A stretch of DNA of 64,000 nucleotides, taken from Evansella halocellulosilytica. GTDB taxonomy: Bacteria; Bacillota; Bacilli; Bacillales; Salisediminibacteriaceae. The notes below the pieces were generated by a model that was not told the DNA's origin, made no database searches, and was given only the letters and a program-made list of their open reading frames with translations. How positions within the stretch are numbered: position 1 is the first letter of the stretch; each line of letters starts with the position of its first letter. The position numbers and the translations under genes were made by a program. This document shows positions 53,497 to 62,396 of this stretch, one piece after another. The DNA lies in NCBI RefSeq assembly GCF_002335745.1, contig NZ_NIST01000001.1, positions 1,522,039 to 1,586,038 on the forward strand, written 5' to 3'.

Positions 53497-54573
53497 ATGA
53501 AAAACGATAACCGTAATCAAGTTTCATCAAAGGTAATATTGTCTAACTATCATTTTTCTGGTATTGATAATTCTCAAATAGGGGCTATTAAATCTGTGGC
53601 AGACTATTATGGAATCCCAGTATCGACTTCTTGCATTTTTGGGATGACTGGACTTGCATTTTTAACGGTTGTGGATGAAAGCTTAAATCAAACGCATAGT
53701 GTGCCAGTGCCAGAAGTGTATGAAATGGCCGGAAATATAGGGATACAAATAGAGGGGATACATGTCCAAGCAGAAGGAGAAAAATTTAAAGAGCTACAAG
53801 CTAAGGCATGGGAGAAAGCAAGAGCAGCTCTCGACTCAGGATGTCCAGTCTTTGCCAGTGATTTGGACTTGTATGATGAAACATCACTTGTGTACGGGTA
53901 TGATCATCAAGGCTACTATACACATTCCTGGCATGCAGGATACGACTATTGTGATGATGTCGTTCCGTGGACGAAGCTGGGGTATGGCTACTGTCCATGC
54001 ATAAACTGTGTCAATCAGCGTGCTGAAGGAAAACATCAACCGATACGAAGCTTAATTTCACTGCATTGGGCCAAAAAAAACGAACCGAAGAATAAGCTAG
54101 CGTCGTTTAAGGAAGCCCTCAAATTTGTCATAAAATTGAATGAAGCGAATTCGTTCGAAAGAGGGAGGCGTATGTTTTTAGTTGGAAGTCCAGCCTATGG
54201 ATGTGTCATTAATGCTTTAAAAGATCAATCGTTGCTGAGACGTTATTTTGGGCTCATCATGGACACATTCGATGAATCAAAGCGACATGCAGTTCTATTT
54301 TTACAAGACATAAACAAACATTTGCCATACTCTACCGATCCAATGATTCAGAAGGTGACAGGGATGTATGAAGAGATGGCTCGTCTAACGAAGTCTATCA
54401 CTCAAAACTTCCCTTTTGAACAACCGCTAGAACCAATCACAGATCACGAATTGCTTGAAAAAACCATCTCATCGTTAACGGAGCTAAAAGAGTTAGATGC
54501 CGTAGCTATTGGTCAGTTAAAAGAGATTTATCATATTATATATGATGAAAGGGGTGAAAGACATCATGAATGA
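53497..54573 (+). CDS. BtrH-like protein (butirosin BtrH N-terminal domain family)
   Basis: 358 residues, ATG after GGGAGGAGGAG. Residues about 15-200 resemble the BtrH-N / C39-like fold: YGIPVSTSCIFGMTGLAFLT, ALDSGCPVFASDLDLYDETS and LVYGYDHQGYY. The cysteine expected near the N-terminal helix is not at its usual place. GYGYCPCINCVNQ adds a C-x-C-x2-C cluster that may bind metal. The rest (210-355) is helical. The same architecture recurs in the minus-strand protein at 56687. BtrH transfers an acyl group in antibiotic synthesis; function here is unknown. It overlaps the VOC gene, so the two are translated together. Confidence 0.6.
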   Translation: MKNDNRNQVSSKVILSNYHFSGIDNSQIGAIKSVADYYGIPVSTSCIFGMTGLAFLTVVDESLNQTHSVPVPEVYEMAGNIGIQIEGIHVQAEGEKFKELQAKAWEKARAALDSGCPVFASDLDLYDETSLVYGYDHQGYYTHSWHAGYDYCDDVVPWTKLGYGYCPCINCVNQRAEGKHQPIRSLISLHWAKKNEPKNKLASFKEALKFVIKLNEANSFERGRRMFLVGSPAYGCVINALKDQSLLRRYFGLIMDTFDESKRHAVLFLQDINKHLPYSTDPMIQKVTGMYEEMARLTKSITQNFPFEQPLEPITDHELLEKTISSLTELKELDAVAIGQLKEIYHIIYDERGERHHE

Positions 54574-54970
54574 ACTTGTTCAAATCTACTTGCCTGTGAC
54601 TCATATTAAACGTTCCGTTGATTGGTATATCGAGGTTTTTGGTTATGAACGAATATGGATGGAGGATAATCATGCCAACCTTAAACTAAAGCAAGGACCA
54701 CTTCTCTTCTTAAAAAAGACCGCAATTAAGCAACCAATTCATTTTTCAATGAATGGTCAGAGATTACCAGTACTCAGCTTCAAAACGAAGGATATTGATA
54801 AACTTTATAATAAACTATTAGAAAACAATGAAAACGTACAAGAATTAAGCGAATACGGCAAAGGGATAAATGGACCTTATAAAGCATTTACAGTTCGTGA
54901 TTTAGATGGTCATTTACTTGAGGTTAACAATTACCCAGACTTACATCTATCGCAGTTTAGAGGGTGTTAG
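54566..54970 (+). CDS. VOC-superfamily (glyoxalase/bleomycin-resistance-like) protein
   Basis: 134 residues from the ATG at 54566, after AAAGGGGTG, overlapping the upstream stop in ATGAATGA. LPVTHIKRSVDWYIEVFGYE at the start and VRDLDGHLLEVNNYP at the end are the paired VOC motifs. Such proteins bind drugs or act as metal-dependent isomerases and dioxygenases. Tight coupling to the BtrH-like gene suggests they act on or bind the same small molecule. 54971-55276 holds no gene. Confidence 0.82.
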   Translation: MNELVQIYLPVTHIKRSVDWYIEVFGYERIWMEDNHANLKLKQGPLLFLKKTAIKQPIHFSMNGQRLPVLSFKTKDIDKLYNKLLENNENVQELSEYGKGINGPYKAFTVRDLDGHLLEVNNYPDLHLSQFRGC

Positions 54971-55276
54971 ATTTCAAATTGATAGAGAAATACTCCATTC
55001 GGTTCGTAGAAAATGTTTATAATAGCACGGATATATGCCTTATTCGATCTAATGCTGTGAAATTCATGTCAAGGTAATTTTGAGTATTTTATAATTTTTT
55101 TCGAGATGATGTTAGGTTTTTTACCGCTTGTGGCATCTAGTTATATACGGCATTAAATGACGGCCGCGATGACAGAGTATGTGAAGAAAGGATGGTGAAG
55201 TAACCAATGATACAAAGGGTGGGAACCACCTACATCCCAGTGCCTATTAAACATAACTTAAGAAAGGGTTGATCAT

Positions 55277-55780
55277 ATGAGAATCATTGATACACGAATC
55301 GAGAACAAGGATTCATTTCAAGTAGTTGGTTTAGAAATTGATTGGACTCCGAATGATGCGAATCCAGCGGAAAATGAGATTGCACATTTGTGGAGGGAGT
55401 TTAATGAACGAAAGTCAGAGATACCGAATGCTATGCCGAACAGAACGTATGGCCTTGAACGCTTTCAGCCAAATGCAGGACCGGCAGCTCCATTGAAATA
55501 TTTAGCTTCAATCGAAGTTTCTAACATCGAATCAGAGCCGCCAAAAGGAATGATTGCTGCTGACGTCCCTGCCTCGACGTATGCGGTCGTAACTTACCAA
55601 GGTATCATCGATGGTATCGGAAAAGCCTATGACCATTATTATCGTCAATGGGAACCAGCGATGAGAGAGTATAGAGCAGCTCACACGTTTTGTTTTGAGT
55701 ATTACGATGAGCGATATAAAGACAATGACAATGACGAATCTATTATAGAAGTTTGGTTTGCACTCACAAAGACGTCATAA
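55277..55780 (+). CDS. GyrI-like small-molecule-binding protein
   Basis: 167 residues, ATG after AGAAAGG. The pattern of beta strands with PPKGMIAADVPASTYAVVTY in the middle and ESIIEVWFALTK at the end is that of GyrI/AraC effector-binding (SOUL/BmrR-type) domains, which bind hydrophobic or cationic compounds. No DNA-binding domain is attached. One of three such domains in 4 kb. Confidence 0.72.
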   Translation: MRIIDTRIENKDSFQVVGLEIDWTPNDANPAENEIAHLWREFNERKSEIPNAMPNRTYGLERFQPNAGPAAPLKYLASIEVSNIESEPPKGMIAADVPASTYAVVTYQGIIDGIGKAYDHYYRQWEPAMREYRAAHTFCFEYYDERYKDNDNDESIIEVWFALTKTS

Positions 55781-56007
55781 TTGGTATAGATGGGGTGTTC
55801 AACAAGGAAGAGTGACTAGTTGGAGATATTCAAAAACAGACAGCTGTGGTGAGGTTTTTATGTGTTTAACCAAGGTGATAATAAGCTTCCAAGTAGGGTG
55901 GATGGCCAACAAGAAATACGGATCGTTATCGCAAAACGTATGAGAAGCTTGTGTAGTGAATATATAGAACAACTAAAAACTAATAAAAAGTAAAGGATGA
56001 ATATCAT

Positions 56008-56499
56008 TTGAAAACGTTTCAATACGAAATTGTAACAAGGCCGACCTATCGAGCAATAGGGTTAAAATGGGATGGTCCTTGGTCAGAAATTAGCGCATTA
56101 AAAAGCACAATCCATAGAGTGAGTGAAAGGGTAAGTGAGTTGGAGTATGCTGTGGATCCGAATATTCAATTAGGTTTATCGTATCATTTGCGTCCGGATG
56201 GATTTGTTCACTATTCCGTGTATGAAGTGACGGAAGATCAAGAAATCCCAAAAGGTATGATTGAAATGAGAGTACCCGAAATGACATATGTTGTTACACA
56301 GCATGAAAAGGGTGAAAGTATTGGGCAAACATACGATAACATCTCATTATGGTTAGCCGATAGTGATTACAATGCGTATACAGAGCCTGGGGAGACATAT
56401 TTCGATCACCTACCGATTAAACATGAAAGGTATCCAATCGATCGCGATCAAAAAGACCCACACTTTGAAATTTTAATCCCTGTTGTAAAGCAATCTTAA
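56008..56499 (+). CDS. GyrI-like small-molecule-binding protein
   Basis: 163 residues, TTG start after TAAAGGATG. EIVTRPTYRAIGLKWDGPWS, IPKGMIEMRVPEMTYVVTQH and FEILIPVVKQS follow the GyrI-like layout of the gene at 55277 and are clearly paralogous in pattern. No DNA-binding part. 55781-56007 contains no convincing gene. A shared terminator follows. Confidence 0.72.
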   Translation: MKTFQYEIVTRPTYRAIGLKWDGPWSEISALKSTIHRVSERVSELEYAVDPNIQLGLSYHLRPDGFVHYSVYEVTEDQEIPKGMIEMRVPEMTYVVTQHEKGESIGQTYDNISLWLADSDYNAYTEPGETYFDHLPIKHERYPIDRDQKDPHFEILIPVVKQS

Positions 56500-56610
56500 A
56501 TCTGTAATAAAGTAAAAAGCGACAAAGATGTATCAATCCACCTATGTTAACAATGGCGTCAATATCTCAGTTGAGGATATTTGATTATCAAAAAATAATG
56601 AGGTGTGAAT

Positions 56611-56668
56611 AAAAAGACCGAATGGAGTGAATAGGGATAATTCCAATGACTCAAGTTCGGTCTTTTTT
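56611..56668. terminator. bidirectional terminator between convergent genes
   Basis: AAAAAGACCGAA (56611-56622) pairs with TTCGGTCTTTTTT (56656-56668); A and T runs serve both strands. It separates the plus-strand GyrI-like gene from the minus-strand BtrH-GyrI gene. Confidence 0.85.
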
Positions 56669-56686
56669 CATACTTTTATGATTCGT

Positions 56687-58126
56687 TTATTGTCTTTTGA
56701 GAGGGATATATATTTCAATTTCTTCGTCCGCATCGAAGTGTGGTACTGGACGAAATAATTCAATCGTTAAAGCACTTTTGTCTTGCTCGTATCCTTGATC
56801 TCTTATCCAATGCTCGAGGGTTGCATACGCTTGTTCTATTTCTACTATTTTCCCTCTAATATAAGCATATTCGTGAGTAACATCGTAATAATTTATACTA
56901 GCCGGTAAATCATACGGTTCAAAACTAACTGGGCGTGCGACAATATAGGAAACAATGTCTTGATCGTCACTTTCTTTTGCTTCATATGCTGTTAAGCGCA
57001 TATTAACTGTACGAGAAACAATGGCCTCATCTTTCCTGGTCAGTTCTTTCATTTTGAGTGGAACGTCAGTTATTAGATTTTCATATTGACATGTATGCCT
57101 TTCACCAGCAAACTGGAACGTTTTCTTCACCAGAAAAGGAGTCATGAAGGTCTCATCATCGTACTGTTCCAACATATTAAACAACTTTTCTAGCAAAGTG
57201 ACTCCTTCTTTTTCCCATTTGTATGCTTCGTTTAATAGAGTAATCGCCTGCTGACTGTTTACAGCATCGTTTGGTTCTCCTCCTTGAGGGAAAGGAAACA
57301 TTTCCTGGAGAGATTGAAAACACGCTGCCACTTTTTTGTAAATATGATCGCCTTCCTTAAGACAGTCTCTAACTTGCCGGTCTACATCGGAAGATATCTC
57401 CCATTTTGAATGTAAAATGGAGAAAAAATGGTGAGCATGTTCACGAGCATCTCCAACGACAGCTGTGTTGTAAGCATTACCGAATACATCCATTTTACGA
57501 GTTTGAAACGCTTGGATCCACGCTGCAAACCCTGACAATCCATGCTTATACTCTGGTGATGCATAAGGGGACTTCCCGTATGCATGTTGAATGATTCTTT
57601 TTAGGGCGTCGCGTAGCATGATCGGTTTGCTTTTTTGCGTCGTTTCAGAGAATCCGCACACAAATAAATGGTTAAAGCGCCGATTATTAAGGTCACTATA
57701 TTTAATCGTCCCATCTTTTTCAATATCTTTCGCATGAAACACTTGTTTCTCGTGATCGTAGCCATAAATCAAGCCGAATTCCGGGGCAAATAAATCCCAT
57801 GAAATAATCGGTACTCCAGTATCGATACGACCTTGCATTAAACGGATCGTGTCTGCTAAATCTTTATCTGATTGTGGTGTTGGTTCACTGCGGGTCTTCG
57901 TATACACGCCAAGCGTTCTCAAGCTTTGCGATACGAGTTCATAAGGGGCAAACATAGTTGGACCAGCAGGGCTGACGGATTCAGGGTGTATATTGATACG
58001 AAAAGCATGTGTTGTATATCCCATCACTTCTGCTAAGGATAAATCCTTTTTATCTGTGTATTGTAGCATAGCGAATATTGATTGGGCAGCGGATGTCATT
58101 GTTTTAGTCGGTGGTTGAGTATCCAA
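56687..58126 (-). CDS. BtrH-like / GyrI-like fusion protein
   Basis: 479 residues, TTG start eight bases after AAAAGGAGTG. Residues 1-190 are BtrH-like: LAEVMGYTTHAFRINIHPES, TGVPIISWDLFAPEFGLIYG and YDHEKQVFHAKD. A helical middle (190-340) matches that of the protein at 53497. Residues about 365-479 form a GyrI-like effector domain (VNMRLTAYEAKESDDQDIVS to EIEIYIPLKR). No signal peptide or membrane segment, so cytoplasmic. It lies 18 bases behind an ECF sigma gene and should be co-translated with it. The fusion suggests a sensor joined to a BtrH-type enzyme; this is inference. Confidence 0.65.
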   Translation of the reverse strand: MDTQPPTKTMTSAAQSIFAMLQYTDKKDLSLAEVMGYTTHAFRINIHPESVSPAGPTMFAPYELVSQSLRTLGVYTKTRSEPTPQSDKDLADTIRLMQGRIDTGVPIISWDLFAPEFGLIYGYDHEKQVFHAKDIEKDGTIKYSDLNNRRFNHLFVCGFSETTQKSKPIMLRDALKRIIQHAYGKSPYASPEYKHGLSGFAAWIQAFQTRKMDVFGNAYNTAVVGDAREHAHHFFSILHSKWEISSDVDRQVRDCLKEGDHIYKKVAACFQSLQEMFPFPQGGEPNDAVNSQQAITLLNEAYKWEKEGVTLLEKLFNMLEQYDDETFMTPFLVKKTFQFAGERHTCQYENLITDVPLKMKELTRKDEAIVSRTVNMRLTAYEAKESDDQDIVSYIVARPVSFEPYDLPASINYYDVTHEYAYIRGKIVEIEQAYATLEHWIRDQGYEQDKSALTIELFRPVPHFDADEEIEIYIPLKRQ

Positions 58127-58144
58127 TAATTCTTCACTCCTTTT

Positions 58145-58885
58145 TTAAATGCGCATAGGTTTGGCTAGTATATTCTTTTTTTGAGATTCCTTGCCAAAAT
58201 AATTTTTAAAATAACCGCTTATATAAATACGAGTTCGTTCTCGCTTTACTTTATTACGAGAACGAGAAAGGGTGGTGTAGATGTTACCTATGGTCATTCC
58301 AAATAAGCTTGCTATTTCAGCTGGGGTAATTTGTTGAAAAAAGTAAGCTTCAAAAACTTGACGTTCTTTTTTAGATAAGCAGTGTAATAGGTTTCGAATA
58401 CCGTCTAATACGTCCTTTTTTATCAGCATAGCTTCAGGATTTCCGTATTTAAGATACATATTTTCATGCACACGCTGGGATAAATGATATAAAATATGGT
58501 CTATATCATGAACATCTATATCAACGTTTATTTGATGAGCATATTCAATATGTGTAAAAGGCTGCTCCTTTGCAAACGGACCACCCCGACGCATTTTCAT
58601 ATTTGCCTGATTGCGGACAATCGTTTTTAACCATGGAGTAAATCGACTAACATCTATGAGCGTCCCCATATGAAGAAAGGCTTTAATGAGTGCTTCTTGA
58701 ACAATATCTTCAGCCGTCTCAGGATCTTTCGCTATCATCTGGGCCCAAGACATAGCTTTGTTACGATACCTGCGTACGAGTTCTCCGAATGCATCTCGGT
58801 CACCGGTACGAGCGACTTCAATAAGAGCATCATCGTCCATTTCTTCGATTAGTGATTCACTGTTCGTTTCAGTCAAAGTAGTCAT
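58145..58885 (-). CDS. ECF-type RNA polymerase sigma factor
   Basis: 246 residues, ATG after AGGGGGG. Region 2 covers about 18-95: GDRDAFGELVRRYRNKAMSW, DPETAEDIVQEALIKAFLHM and SRFTPWLKTIVRNQANMKMR. Region 4 covers about 150-215: LSKKERQVFEAYFFQQITPA, EIASLFGMTIGNIYTTLSRS with the helix-turn-helix. A basic tail of about 25 residues follows. No anti-sigma gene is nearby; the following gene encodes a cytoplasmic BtrH-GyrI protein, which may take over regulation. The gap to the next gene on the other side (58886-59332) is AT-rich and empty. Confidence 0.85.
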   Translation of the reverse strand: MTTLTETNSESLIEEMDDDALIEVARTGDRDAFGELVRRYRNKAMSWAQMIAKDPETAEDIVQEALIKAFLHMGTLIDVSRFTPWLKTIVRNQANMKMRRGGPFAKEQPFTHIEYAHQINVDIDVHDIDHILYHLSQRVHENMYLKYGNPEAMLIKKDVLDGIRNLLHCLSKKERQVFEAYFFQQITPAEIASLFGMTIGNIYTTLSRSRNKVKRERTRIYISGYFKNYFGKESQKKNILAKPMRI

Positions 58886-59332
58886 TCGATTACCCCCCTA
58901 TTACAACGGCTACATCATTAGATGCCATCACAACATATAACCTTACATGATTCATTCTGAAAAATTTTAACTATTCTAAATATACAATTTGCTATGCAAA
59001 ATGAATAGCGTTTAAATTGGGAATTGATTATCTTTATGGCCAAACCAATCTATGCTTTGTTCACCGGTTGGAAGGGTGATGGAGCTTATTTTAGAATGAT
59101 AAATATAATTTTAAAATGACATGAAGGATGGGTAAAAGTACCTAATAACAGTATCCGTCCGCTCACTATATATCTAGTCAATATGATGGGTATTTATATC
59201 ATTCATCTTATTCATATTGCTTTATTATTTATGCAAATTTATAATAGTTTACTGTACAATCGTGGAACTTTTATCCAATATAGTTAAAGGTTGGTGACTC
59301 AACCTCATTAATATCAATAAGGAGTTGATCAA

Positions 59333-60031
59333 ATGAGTATGAATGACATCAAAGTAAATAGACATTTAATCATGTTTATTATCATTTTGTTTTTTATAGC
59401 TACGATGGTTGTCGGTTGTTCCAATGAAGATGCTGCATCTGATACTGATGAAACAAATGAGGGAGCTGACGAAGCAACAAACGATTCGGATGATACGTCT
59501 AGCAATCAAGACGAGGAAGCAACTGAAGATGAGCAAGAAAATGACTCTGAAGAGACAATTGAAGCTTCAGGAGAGCAAAATGGTTCAGAAGAAAGTAGAG
59601 AAGATGATTTATCTGAAGAGGTAGGAGAAAGTAGTTTACCAGAAACATTGGAAGTTGATGAAACGGTTTACCATGATAACGGGACGATTTTGACATTAGA
59701 AAGTATTAATTTTAATGAAGAATATATTACTGTCAATATTAGTGTTATTAATGCAGCTGAACGAGATGTTTCTATTACAGCAGGAGGGAGAAGTGGAGCC
59801 TTCTTAGAAGATGATCTAGGGGACGTACAGTATTTTTACCACCCACCTGAAGAGAATGAAAACCTCGATATTCCTGAAGGAGATCGTATGACAGCATCTC
59901 TCGTATTTGTTGGTATGCTCCCAGATGAAGCGAGTTCCCTTAATTTAACGTTAAATGATACTTATGGTGGTGATAGCTCGATTGCAAGTAATCCACAGTT
60001 TGATTTTGAAAATATTGATTTAGGACGGTAG
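59333..60031 (+). CDS. acidic lipoprotein with a DUF4352-like domain
   Basis: 232 residues, ATG after AAGGAG. A basic then hydrophobic N-terminus ends in VVGCSNED, the lipobox. Residues about 30-110 are an extremely acidic linker of D, E, S, T and N. The rest (TVYHDNGTILTLESINFNEE, then ITVNISVINA and MTASLVFVGMLPDEASSLNL) is an immunoglobulin-like beta sandwich as in DUF4352 proteins. Surface-anchored, function unknown. It is 23 bases ahead of the OmpA-like lipoprotein and probably in one transcript. Confidence 0.75.
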   Translation: MSMNDIKVNRHLIMFIIILFFIATMVVGCSNEDAASDTDETNEGADEATNDSDDTSSNQDEEATEDEQENDSEETIEASGEQNGSEESREDDLSEEVGESSLPETLEVDETVYHDNGTILTLESINFNEEYITVNISVINAAERDVSITAGGRSGAFLEDDLGDVQYFYHPPEENENLDIPEGDRMTASLVFVGMLPDEASSLNLTLNDTYGGDSSIASNPQFDFENIDLGR

Positions 60032-60054
60032 TATGATGGGAGAAGGTGGATTCC

Positions 60055-60819
60055 GTGAAGAGGCTAACAAAACGACTACCTTATAACAAACAAGTAAGGA
60101 AATTTAGTTTCGTCGGAGTAGTATTTCTATTTATGGGACTGTTAACATCTTGTATCGGTTCCTCTGATTCAGTGCCAGACGCTGAAAGGGTGGAGGGGGA
60201 AGAGACTCATATCGCCATGGATGAAGAAATGAATGGCGAAGAGAAGGAAGATTCGATCCCAACATCTACGGTTAAGGTAGAGCCGTTTTTAGAAGAGTTA
60301 AAAAAAATAATAAACGCGAGTACGATCACTGGAAAAGTGCCATCTAGTAGAGCAATTGTTACAGAAGGGATAGATGGTTCATCACAAGTAGAAATTGAGA
60401 TGATCGAAACCTTAAGTGAGTTTAATGCTGTTGATACAGATGTAGGTACATTACTAACATTGCCAGGAAACGTTATGTTTGATTTCGATGACGACAATCT
60501 TCGTCCTGAAGCTGATGAGGTCATTGCTCAAATTGTTCAAGTCATTGAAGCAACAGATGAGGCTGTACATATTGCTGGTCATACAGATAATCATGGAAGT
60601 CCGGAATATAACGAAAACCTTTCAAAACGTAGGGCTGAAGCCGTTTTAGAAGCGCTTGTCGAGGAAGGTGTAGATGAAACGAGACTTACAGCAGAAGGTT
60701 TTGGTGAAACAAATCCAATTGCAAGAAATAGTCACGCAGATGGATCAGATAACCCAGATGGCCGGCAGAAAAACCGACGAGTTGAGGTAACCATTGAGGG
60801 GTTCACTAATAGTGAATAG
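60055..60819 (+). CDS. OmpA-like domain lipoprotein
   Basis: About 254 residues from the GTG at 60055, five bases after AGAAGGTGG; a GTG nine bases earlier is possible. Lipobox LLTSC follows a basic, hydrophobic N-terminus, then an acidic linker. The C-terminal domain (about 145-250) is OmpA-like: VMFDFDDDNLRPEADEVIAQ, IAGHTDNHGSPEYNENLSKR and RAEAVLEAL, with the peptidoglycan-binding Asp and Arg (DGRQKNRRVEV). In Gram-positives such lipoproteins tie the membrane to the wall. It may accompany the upstream lipoprotein; the Esx genes begin 1 kb further on. Confidence 0.85.
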   Translation: MKRLTKRLPYNKQVRKFSFVGVVFLFMGLLTSCIGSSDSVPDAERVEGEETHIAMDEEMNGEEKEDSIPTSTVKVEPFLEELKKIINASTITGKVPSSRAIVTEGIDGSSQVEIEMIETLSEFNAVDTDVGTLLTLPGNVMFDFDDDNLRPEADEVIAQIVQVIEATDEAVHIAGHTDNHGSPEYNENLSKRRAEAVLEALVEEGVDETRLTAEGFGETNPIARNSHADGSDNPDGRQKNRRVEVTIEGFTNSE

Positions 60820-61873
60820 ACTGCCAAGCTAATTTAACGGATACATTCAATGTAAAAAGGTTAGATAATAGGGAATTACTGTAACCGCCAAGTCTTATTG
60901 AACCGTTTTTGCAATTAAATGTAATACATTACTGTCTGGAATTAAAGAATCCCTATATTTAGTTCGATGACTAGCTTCATTGTAATGGTTGCAACCTTAT
61001 GACAGTTTTAATGATACTCTTGATCCATGGAGAAACTCAAAAGAGATAGGAGACTTTTCGTAAGTGTAGCTTTTCTTAGGCAAACACTTCGATAAGTCTC
61101 TTTTTTAGTTACTATCAGAACCCATAAGACCTATGGATGATCGTATAACTGCAACAAAGGCTTGCACGAAGTATAGGAATTTCGGCAAGCATCATTCGCT
61201 TGCTGAGAATCTCTTCAACGATAAATCAAGCTTTGCTTATGTATTATGCTTTTAGTCACTTCCTTTTCTTTTTAGCCAATTGAAACACGTTTCGTCACAT
61301 GTTTCTAACTGGATAAGACGCTTGCTTCTTCGAAAAAATTTTTAATCGTGTTTCCTACATGTCAATTTTCCTCTTCGATTCTAGTTATGTCGCTTTTTCA
61401 TAACAAGATTCATCCAACCGAACGGTTTATTTATTGCTACTCCCTCAAACTATTCGATCGCTTTACACATTGTATCGTCGATAACCTAGTATTTAAACTT
61501 TCAGATATATGATAGACAATACGAAATCAGGAGTTTATTTCTTTTTGTGAACATGAAGAGAGGTGCTATTCTCTAGTATTCTCGATAATAAAAGGACAAA
61601 TGGACAGATTAATACGTAATTTCTTTATGTAGTTTTCGACAGAAAGAAATGATATATAGGGACAATTTTCTTATTTTTAATAGGTAGGAAGTAATATTCG
61701 ATGAGTGATCATCGTTTAAGTAGACAGTTCAAAATATCGGTTTTTAGTAAAAAATACCAGTTTTATATTGACTAAAAAATTTACCAGTAATACCATAATA
61801 TAGGCAAAAGAAGAGGATTTTGCTACTTTAATCGTAGGTAATTTCCCGATATTTAAAAAGGAGATGAGTATTC
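60820..61873. other. 1-kb gene-free stretch with a stem-loop, before the Esx genes
   Basis: A stem-loop at about 61049-61100 pairs GAGACTTTTCGTAAGTG with CACTTCGATAAGTCTC and is followed by TTTTTT; it resembles the stems at 18684 and 53366 in layout. 61130-61520 looks faintly like a decayed gene on the minus strand (VIDDTMCKAIE, then a stop, then GVAINKPFGWMNLVMKKRH) but is too broken to identify. A possible promoter is listed separately. Confidence 0.4.
61768..61796 (+). promoter_or_regulatory. possible promoter of the type VII secretion operon
   Basis: TTGACT (61768-61773) and TACCAT (61791-61796) are 17 bases apart in an AT-rich region 80 bases before the WXG100 gene. The -10 is only a fair match; CATAAT three bases on is an alternative with poorer spacing. 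Confidence 0.35.
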
Positions 61874-62170
61874 ATGGCAGGCCAAATTCGTATGACTCCT
61901 GATCAACTGCAAGCAAAGGCTAAGCGTTACGGTCAGAGCTCACAGCAAATTGATCAAATTTTAAGAGACTTATCAAACTTGCAGGAAGAGTTAAGAGGAG
62001 AATGGGAAGGGCGTGCATTTGAGCGCTTTGATGATCAATTTAGAGAATTAAGTCCTCGCGTACAAGACTTCTCTCGTTTAATGCAAGAAATTGAAGCACA
62101 ATTAATTAAGACGGCTGAAGCGGTTGCGCAACAGGATGAAGCTCTTTCTCAAAACTTTGGTCTTAGATAA
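61874..62170 (+). CDS. esxA: WXG100-family ESX protein (YukE/EsxA)
   Basis: 98 residues, ATG after AAAGGAGATG. Two helices flank the central W-x-G turn in LRGEWEGRAFERFDDQF, the family hallmark. It is a small secreted substrate and core part of the type VII (Esx/Yuk) secretion system. The C-terminus (EAVAQQDEALSQNFGLR) lacks an obvious YxxxD/E signal. It is followed 226 bases later by esaA, the S. aureus-like order; B. subtilis has yukE followed by yukD. Confidence 0.93.
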   Translation: MAGQIRMTPDQLQAKAKRYGQSSQQIDQILRDLSNLQEELRGEWEGRAFERFDDQFRELSPRVQDFSRLMQEIEAQLIKTAEAVAQQDEALSQNFGLR

Positions 62171-62396
62171 GAAGACCAATGAGATAAGTAGCTTTTGAGG
62201 TTTACTTAACTGTAAATGAGCTACATGACGACATGTTGTGTAGCTCATACTCATTAAGTGAGAGCAATATTCGATTTTTTATACTCGATTTTATTTTTAA
62301 AAATAATATAGTTTGTTTTCCATTATATGAATTAATAGATATTTTTAATAGTAGTATTCTGATGAATATGAAAAAGTAGCAGGAGAGGAATACAAG

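Noticed and set aside
55758-55943. 61-codon frame between the two GyrI-like genes
   Set aside because: Overlaps the end of the previous gene, has no ribosome site and unusual composition.
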